Part shown: one piece after another, positions 60,281-64,000 of the stretch
Layout of the letters: every line of letters begins with the position of its first letter
Position numbering within the stretch: position 1 is the stretch's first letter
NCBI RefSeq assembly: GCF_039521365.1
Contig: NZ_BAAACF010000002.1
Coordinates: 62,001-126,000, forward strand
Reading direction: 5' to 3'
Source: Clostridium_AW malenominatum
Lineage (GTDB): Bacteria > Bacillota > Clostridia > Clostridiales > Clostridiaceae
DNA length: 64,000 bases
Notes under the pieces: generated by a model
Database searches by the model: none
Told to the model about the DNA's origin: nothing
Seen by the model: only the letters and a program-made list of their open reading frames with translations
Made by a program: the position numbers and the translations under genes

Positions 60281-61693
60281 TTATTTTCTTATTTCTACTA
60301 AGGTATTTTTAGGTATATTTTTGTATATCCATGTGGAAGCATCTCTCTCTAGTCTGATACATCCATTAGAAGCTTTAGAACCTAATTTTTTATATTCATA
60401 CTGAATTATTCTTCCATTTAAATCATGCAACACGCTATGAAATAAATAATTATAGTTTATTCTTACATAATCATAGCATATATACCCTTTTTCATATCCA
60501 AAACTATGCCCTCTATCCCCTACTAGAAATCTACCAATAGGTGTAGGAGTGTTATCTACACCCGTAGAGCATATAAAATTCTTTATTAGCTCTTTACCTT
60601 TATAAATAAAGACTCTCTGTTTTCCTATGTCCACAATTATACTATATAAACTTGAAGGTGTAACTTTTTTTATATAGTTTTCATATATATATCCTTTTGT
60701 TTCCCACGAACTTCCGTAACTAGAGACTTGTACATAATAAAACTCTCCAATTTTATCTAGAACTTTTACTTCCTGCGTACTACCATAGATATGCCCTATA
60801 ACTTTTGAATTTAAATTAGGTTTTTGTCTTATCATAATTCTTGTAGTTTCACTGGCATTACCTACGTACATAGTAGTTATTTTCGGACTTTCTGGTATAT
60901 TTGAGTTAGTGTCTTTTCCATTTGGATTTTTTATTATAGAAAATTTTATAGTTTTTGCTTCATCGTATTCTCCCAATTCATCCTTATAAATTCCAGCAGT
61001 CTCTGATTTTTTAACCCTCATGGATACTTCATAAGAACCTAGCTTTAACTTATCTGTTTTTATATTGTATTCTTTAGTAGAGTGAACTTTATTGGAGTAT
61101 CCTTTTGTAAGTTCAGTCCAAGTTTTTAAGTTTTCAGAATACAAAAATACTCTATATTGAACGTCACCATAGTATTCATTAGTTTTTAAATTTAAATTCA
61201 TTATAGAATTCTCAAAATAAGGTTTACTATTTAAAATACTTTCATTTATCTGAGGTTCTCCATTTTCTACACATAGAAACTTTTTAACTTTATAATCATC
61301 ATAATTAATAGTTATATCCTTTAATTCCATTGAATTAACCCCTTGAGAATTACATTCCTTTGCAAAGGTTATTATCTCATATTCTCCTGGCTTAATATCA
61401 AATATATACACCTTAAACGGCTTTTCTCCATCCCTGTTTAAGGTATACCCATTAGTTATCTCCTCTACAATTTCTGTGTCTAAGTGTCTTAAGAACACTC
61501 TATAGTTTAATTCTCCTCTGTAATTTGCAACTATTGTATAATTTGTTATCTCACTTTCATATACAGGACTATTTTCAAAGCTCATATTAGAGTTTTGAAG
61601 TATTTTATTACCCCCTTCTTGTCCTCTAACCCTTCCATTTGAAAAAAGGATTAAGAATACTACTAAAATAAATATCTTATAGTTTCTTTTCAT
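60281..61693 (-). CDS. L,D-transpeptidase with SH3b and triple-tyrosine-type repeats
   Basis: About 470 aa, secreted. A signal peptide (residues 1-25) leads into two Y_Y_Y-like repeats (GELNYRVFLRHLDTEIVEE; GDVQYRVFLYSENLKTWTE). An SH3b domain follows (about 290-355; TRIMIRQKPNLNSKVIGHI) and a C-terminal YkuD L,D-transpeptidase with His in HSVLHDLNG and catalytic Cys in ASNGCIRL. It cross-links or anchors on peptidoglycan. ATG 61693 follows AGGGGG; a longer frame to 61732 has no site. Confidence 0.9.
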   Translation of the reverse strand: MKRNYKIFILVVFLILFSNGRVRGQEGGNKILQNSNMSFENSPVYESEITNYTIVANYRGELNYRVFLRHLDTEIVEEITNGYTLNRDGEKPFKVYIFDIKPGEYEIITFAKECNSQGVNSMELKDITINYDDYKVKKFLCVENGEPQINESILNSKPYFENSIMNLNLKTNEYYGDVQYRVFLYSENLKTWTELTKGYSNKVHSTKEYNIKTDKLKLGSYEVSMRVKKSETAGIYKDELGEYDEAKTIKFSIIKNPNGKDTNSNIPESPKITTMYVGNASETTRIMIRQKPNLNSKVIGHIYGSTQEVKVLDKIGEFYYVQVSSYGSSWETKGYIYENYIKKVTPSSLYSIIVDIGKQRVFIYKGKELIKNFICSTGVDNTPTPIGRFLVGDRGHSFGYEKGYICYDYVRINYNYLFHSVLHDLNGRIIQYEYKKLGSKASNGCIRLERDASTWIYKNIPKNTLVEIRK

Positions 61694-61783
61694 TTTTCCC
61701 CCTATCATAATTGTTAATAACCTCACTAACATATATATGCTTATTAACTTCTTAAATATGGGTACAAATTATTTTATATTTTT

Positions 61784-63100
61784 TTAATTATTTTCATATG
61801 TATCTTCTAACTTGCTACAATTGGAATTGTATATGAATGTATCTTGATTTTGTAATAGACTTAAATCTAATGTCAAAATAATTTTTTTTCCCATCCTCTC
61901 AAAAGTATATTCTTTCATTAAAGTATTCTTTATATGATTTATCTCTTCTCTATTATTAGTTTCTAATATTTCCATACTCTCTAAATTGCAAAAGATTTCA
62001 TTTTTATGAAGCTTGGGATTAGTTAAAAAACTTACTTTAGTAGAACACTGAAATGGAATATTAAACATTATTTCCTTTAAATCTCCGCTAATTTCGTGAT
62101 TTTTTATAGAGTTTGCAGTAGCATATTCTATATGTTCTAGTATTGACCCTTTTATAAACAGTTTATCTGTCCCCTTAACTAATTTACATTCCTTTAAAAT
62201 TACTTTTTTATCTAAAATATTTACTTGGAAAACTGGCTCTGGAAAATTAATAAGGGCCTCTATAAAAACTTCTAGTTCAAACTGAGATATAACAAGAGAA
62301 ATTTCAGAAACTGCAGATTTAAGGGAGTCACGATACCCTATATCTTCTTCATTATTATGTTGAAATGCGGTAGCATTGAGAACTACAGACTTAGAATAGA
62401 AATCAGTAGATTCTTTTTTATCAATTTCTTCATTTACATTTAATATATTGTTAATTTTATCAGGAATTTTTACATCTATATCATCTACAATATTTATTGT
62501 ATTCATAGTGCCTGTAATATCTACTACATCTATTGTATTCATTATGTCTGTAACATCTATCGTATCTATTTCATTCATTGTGCCTGTCATATCTATCGTA
62601 TCTATTTCATTCATTGTGCCTGTCATATCTACCGTATCTATTTCATTCATTGTGTCTATCACATCTACCGTATCTATTTCATTCATTGCATCTGTCACAT
62701 CTATCGTATCTATTTCATTCATTGTGCCTGTCATATCTACCGTATCTATTTCATTTATTGTGTCTATCACATCTACCGTATCTATTTCATTCATTGCATC
62801 TCTCACATCTATCGTATCTATTTCATTCATTGTGCCTGTCATATCTATCGTATCTATTTCATTCATTGCATCTGTCACATCTATCGTATCTATTTCATTC
62901 ATTGCATCTGTGATATCTATCGTATCTATTATAAAATCGTCTTTTTCGCTTATATACTCATTATTTATATCCATTCTAGGATCTTCATACGAATATTCCT
63001 TTTTATCATTATTGTTATCAACTGTATCTAATAAGATTAATAATATAAACAATTTAAGAAGAATGTCATCTTTTTGCTTATACCTGCGCTTTTTTGACAT
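61784..63100 (-). CDS. CsxC-like spore-surface protein with 12-residue repeats
   Basis: 438 aa. After a short basic and hydrophobic N-terminus, residues about 59-202 are some twelve copies of a 12-residue acidic repeat (type IDTIDVTDAMNE, alternating with IDTVDMTGTMNE and IDTVDVIDTMNE). The C-terminal part (VILKECKLVKGTDKLFIKGS, then EHIEYATAN and FNIPFQCSTKVSF) resembles CsxC/SPOCS-like domains of clostridial exosporium proteins. No signal peptide, as expected for mother-cell-made spore proteins. GAGGGGAG precedes ATG 63100. Confidence 0.75.
   Translation of the reverse strand: MSKKRRYKQKDDILLKLFILLILLDTVDNNNDKKEYSYEDPRMDINNEYISEKDDFIIDTIDITDAMNEIDTIDVTDAMNEIDTIDMTGTMNEIDTIDVRDAMNEIDTVDVIDTINEIDTVDMTGTMNEIDTIDVTDAMNEIDTVDVIDTMNEIDTVDMTGTMNEIDTIDMTGTMNEIDTIDVTDIMNTIDVVDITGTMNTINIVDDIDVKIPDKINNILNVNEEIDKKESTDFYSKSVVLNATAFQHNNEEDIGYRDSLKSAVSEISLVISQFELEVFIEALINFPEPVFQVNILDKKVILKECKLVKGTDKLFIKGSILEHIEYATANSIKNHEISGDLKEIMFNIPFQCSTKVSFLTNPKLHKNEIFCNLESMEILETNNREEINHIKNTLMKEYTFERMGKKIILTLDLSLLQNQDTFIYNSNCSKLEDTYENN
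62495..62926 (-). repeat. About twelve tandem 36-bp coding repeats
   Basis: Tandem repeats of 36 bases within the CsxC-like gene, seen on the plus strand as repeated ATCGTATCTATTTCATTCAT cores. The copies differ by point changes and keep the frame. Copy number is likely to vary between strains. Confidence 0.9.
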
Positions 63101-63139
63101 GTATTACTCCCCTCATTATTGCTCTTAAAATGAATTATA

Positions 63140-63170
63140 GGGAAACCCTATAAAGAAGGTTTCCCATTTA
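63140..63170 (-). terminator. Hairpin between the DUF4489 and CsxC-like genes
   Basis: GGGAAACC (63140-63147) pairs with GGTTTCCC (63158-63165). On the minus strand only a short T-containing tail (CTATAATTC) follows, so it may partly terminate the DUF4489 transcript. Confidence 0.5.
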
Positions 63171-63184
63171 TTATTAAACTTTAT

Positions 63185-63832
63185 CTAACAACTTGATTTA
63201 GCTATTGCTGATAGAGTTGGATTATATACTATAAGAATATCTCCGTTAACTACGTTTACGGCTTCAATTAATTTAACAGTGTAAACACAACAACCTGGGC
63301 AGCTATTACATTCACAGTGACTGAAACAGAAAGAGGTAGTAATTCTTTCATCTTCAGTATCTAGAGCTGCTACATAGTCCCAAGTTCCACAGCTTATTTC
63401 TTGTTTATCATCACAAACTTTAGATAACTGGAATACTAATCTTACTGGTCTATTTTGATTTCCATCAGATCTAAATTTAATAATGCTAGAAAAATCAAAT
63501 TTTACTACTGGGTTTTTTAAACAGCTTGTATCTATAGTTAAGCATCCCAATGATCTAGGATGGAAGAAATTATTTGATCCAGTTCCTAGTCCATCAGGTA
63601 TAGTTCTGCTTATTTCAGTGCCTGTTCCCTGTGCACATTCAAAAATTATTGGATATGGGCAAGGGCTCTTTGGGCAACAATGAGCAAATTTGTGTTCATC
63701 ATTAGGACATTTATCACATTGGCACTTATCACATTTGCATTTATCATTGTGTTCTTTATCACGTCTATAGTCATCATAACAGTCCCTATCATAATCTTCT
63801 CTACATTCTGGTTTTCTGTAATATAACTTCAT
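63185..63832 (-). CDS. Cys-rich DUF4489-type spore-surface protein
   Basis: 215 aa. The N-terminal 55 residues are highly charged with a Cys/Lys/Asp run (KCKCDKCQCDKCPNDEHK) that could bind metals or cross-link. The C-terminal domain has the DUF4489 marks (FECAQGTGTEISRTIPDGLG, LTIDTSCLKNPVVKFDFSSI, both 20 residues or fewer) and further Cys pairs (HCECNSCPGCCVY). Related proteins occur on clostridial spores. No signal peptide. A sigma-K-like promoter is upstream. Role as a coat or exosporium component is inferred. Confidence 0.78.
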   Translation of the reverse strand: MKLYYRKPECREDYDRDCYDDYRRDKEHNDKCKCDKCQCDKCPNDEHKFAHCCPKSPCPYPIIFECAQGTGTEISRTIPDGLGTGSNNFFHPRSLGCLTIDTSCLKNPVVKFDFSSIIKFRSDGNQNRPVRLVFQLSKVCDDKQEISCGTWDYVAALDTEDERITTSFCFSHCECNSCPGCCVYTVKLIEAVNVVNGDILIVYNPTLSAIAKSSC

Positions 63833-63905
63833 AAAAAATCCCCCTCTTTATCATCATAAAGTCTATAATTTTCTTAACCTTCCAAAGAGTTATACTCTTC
63901 TATTA

Positions 63906-63933
63906 CAATATATGAAAAGTATTTACAATGGTT
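63906..63933 (-). promoter_or_regulatory. Candidate sigma-K promoter of the DUF4489 gene
   Basis: On the minus strand AACC (complement of 63930-63933), 15 bases, CATATATTG (complement of 63906-63914): a full match to the mACm -35 and one mismatch to CATA-N3-TA. Late mother-cell expression would suit a spore-surface protein. Confidence 0.4.
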
Positions 63934-64000
63934 ACATTCATTCATTAATATTTTTCTTCCTTCATCTTTCTTGCTACCATACCCTTTTCAGGCATGTAAC

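Noticed and set aside
62495..62926. CRISPR-like regular repetition
   Set aside because: The units are contiguous without spacers, lie inside an open frame and vary by codon; no cas genes are near.
62448..63128. Long plus-strand open frames opposite the 36-bp repeats
   Set aside because: They are antisense shadows of the repeat-containing gene, kept open because the repeat length is a multiple of three. No ribosome site or known domain.
1..64000. Prophage, insertion sequence or integrase traces
   Set aside because: No transposase, integrase, phage structural gene or long terminal repeat was seen; the only mobile-looking item is the small structured element near 15.7 kb.

Overview
The window looks like a chromosomal segment of an anaerobic, spore-forming Clostridium (sensu stricto). 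It is strongly AT-rich, uses TTG and GTG starts freely, and carries clostridial spore genes (cotJABC, a CsxC-like repeat protein, a DUF4489 protein). It also has a sigI-rsgI pair and a compact fab/acc fatty-acid cluster with FabK. Several clostridial species would fit; I do not name one.

Layout. 1-2.7 kb: an agr-type quorum-sensing locus with two nearly identical agrC kinase genes flanking agrB, and no agrD peptide gene in view. 2.7-12.8 kb: single housekeeping and stress genes (papain-like hydrolase, RecQ, an OmpR-type two-component system, TraX-like acyltransferase, MaoC, YbaK, acetate transporter) and a hemerythrin operon preceded by a Crp/Fnr-type palindrome. 12.9-20.9 kb: EamA exporter with aminopeptidase P, thioesterase, SurE, sigI-rsgI divergent from a secreted coiled-coil protein, and a ccdA-tlpA thiol-redox pair. 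21.1-29.1 kb: cotJABC, Ogt, GNAT, T-box-controlled asnS, AEC transporter, all-alpha dUTPase, DUF606 transporter, a cytoplasmic subtilase and ferritin.

29.1-39.9 kb: one long leftward operon for malonyl-CoA formation and type II fatty-acid synthesis (nitronate monooxygenase-like gene, MarR/FabT regulator, fabH, acpP, fabK, fabD, fabG, fabF, accB, fabZ, accC and a fused accDA). A sigma-A promoter lies at its head with two TTTGA-N3-TCAAA boxes directly downstream of the -10, which suggests feedback repression by the operon's own MarR protein. 40-46.6 kb: amino-acid ABC importer genes without an ATPase, an M23 peptidase, the DnaD-like/DnaI helicase-loader pair, seven tRNA genes (a Glu-Val-Asp block present twice, then Thr), the PPDK regulatory protein and a CoA-binding protein.

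46.6-56.9 kb: a HI0933-like flavoprotein, then the most unusual part of the window. This is an eight-gene leftward cluster: ROK kinase, MalEFG-type importer without ATPase, metal-dependent amidohydrolase, CyuA/UPF0597-type desulfidase-like protein, ROK repressor and an argininosuccinate-lyase-like enzyme. It has the composition of a dedicated uptake-and-dismantling pathway for an unidentified sugar conjugate, with XylR-like operators at two promoters. 57-64 kb: DUF1858 protein, a FAD dehydrogenase, PgsA, DUF3006 and PheB-type ACT proteins, an SH3b/L,D-transpeptidase, and two probable spore-surface genes, one with about twelve 36-bp coding repeats.

Functions are read from recognisable motifs in the translations. 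No database search was run, and promoter and operator calls are pattern matches only.
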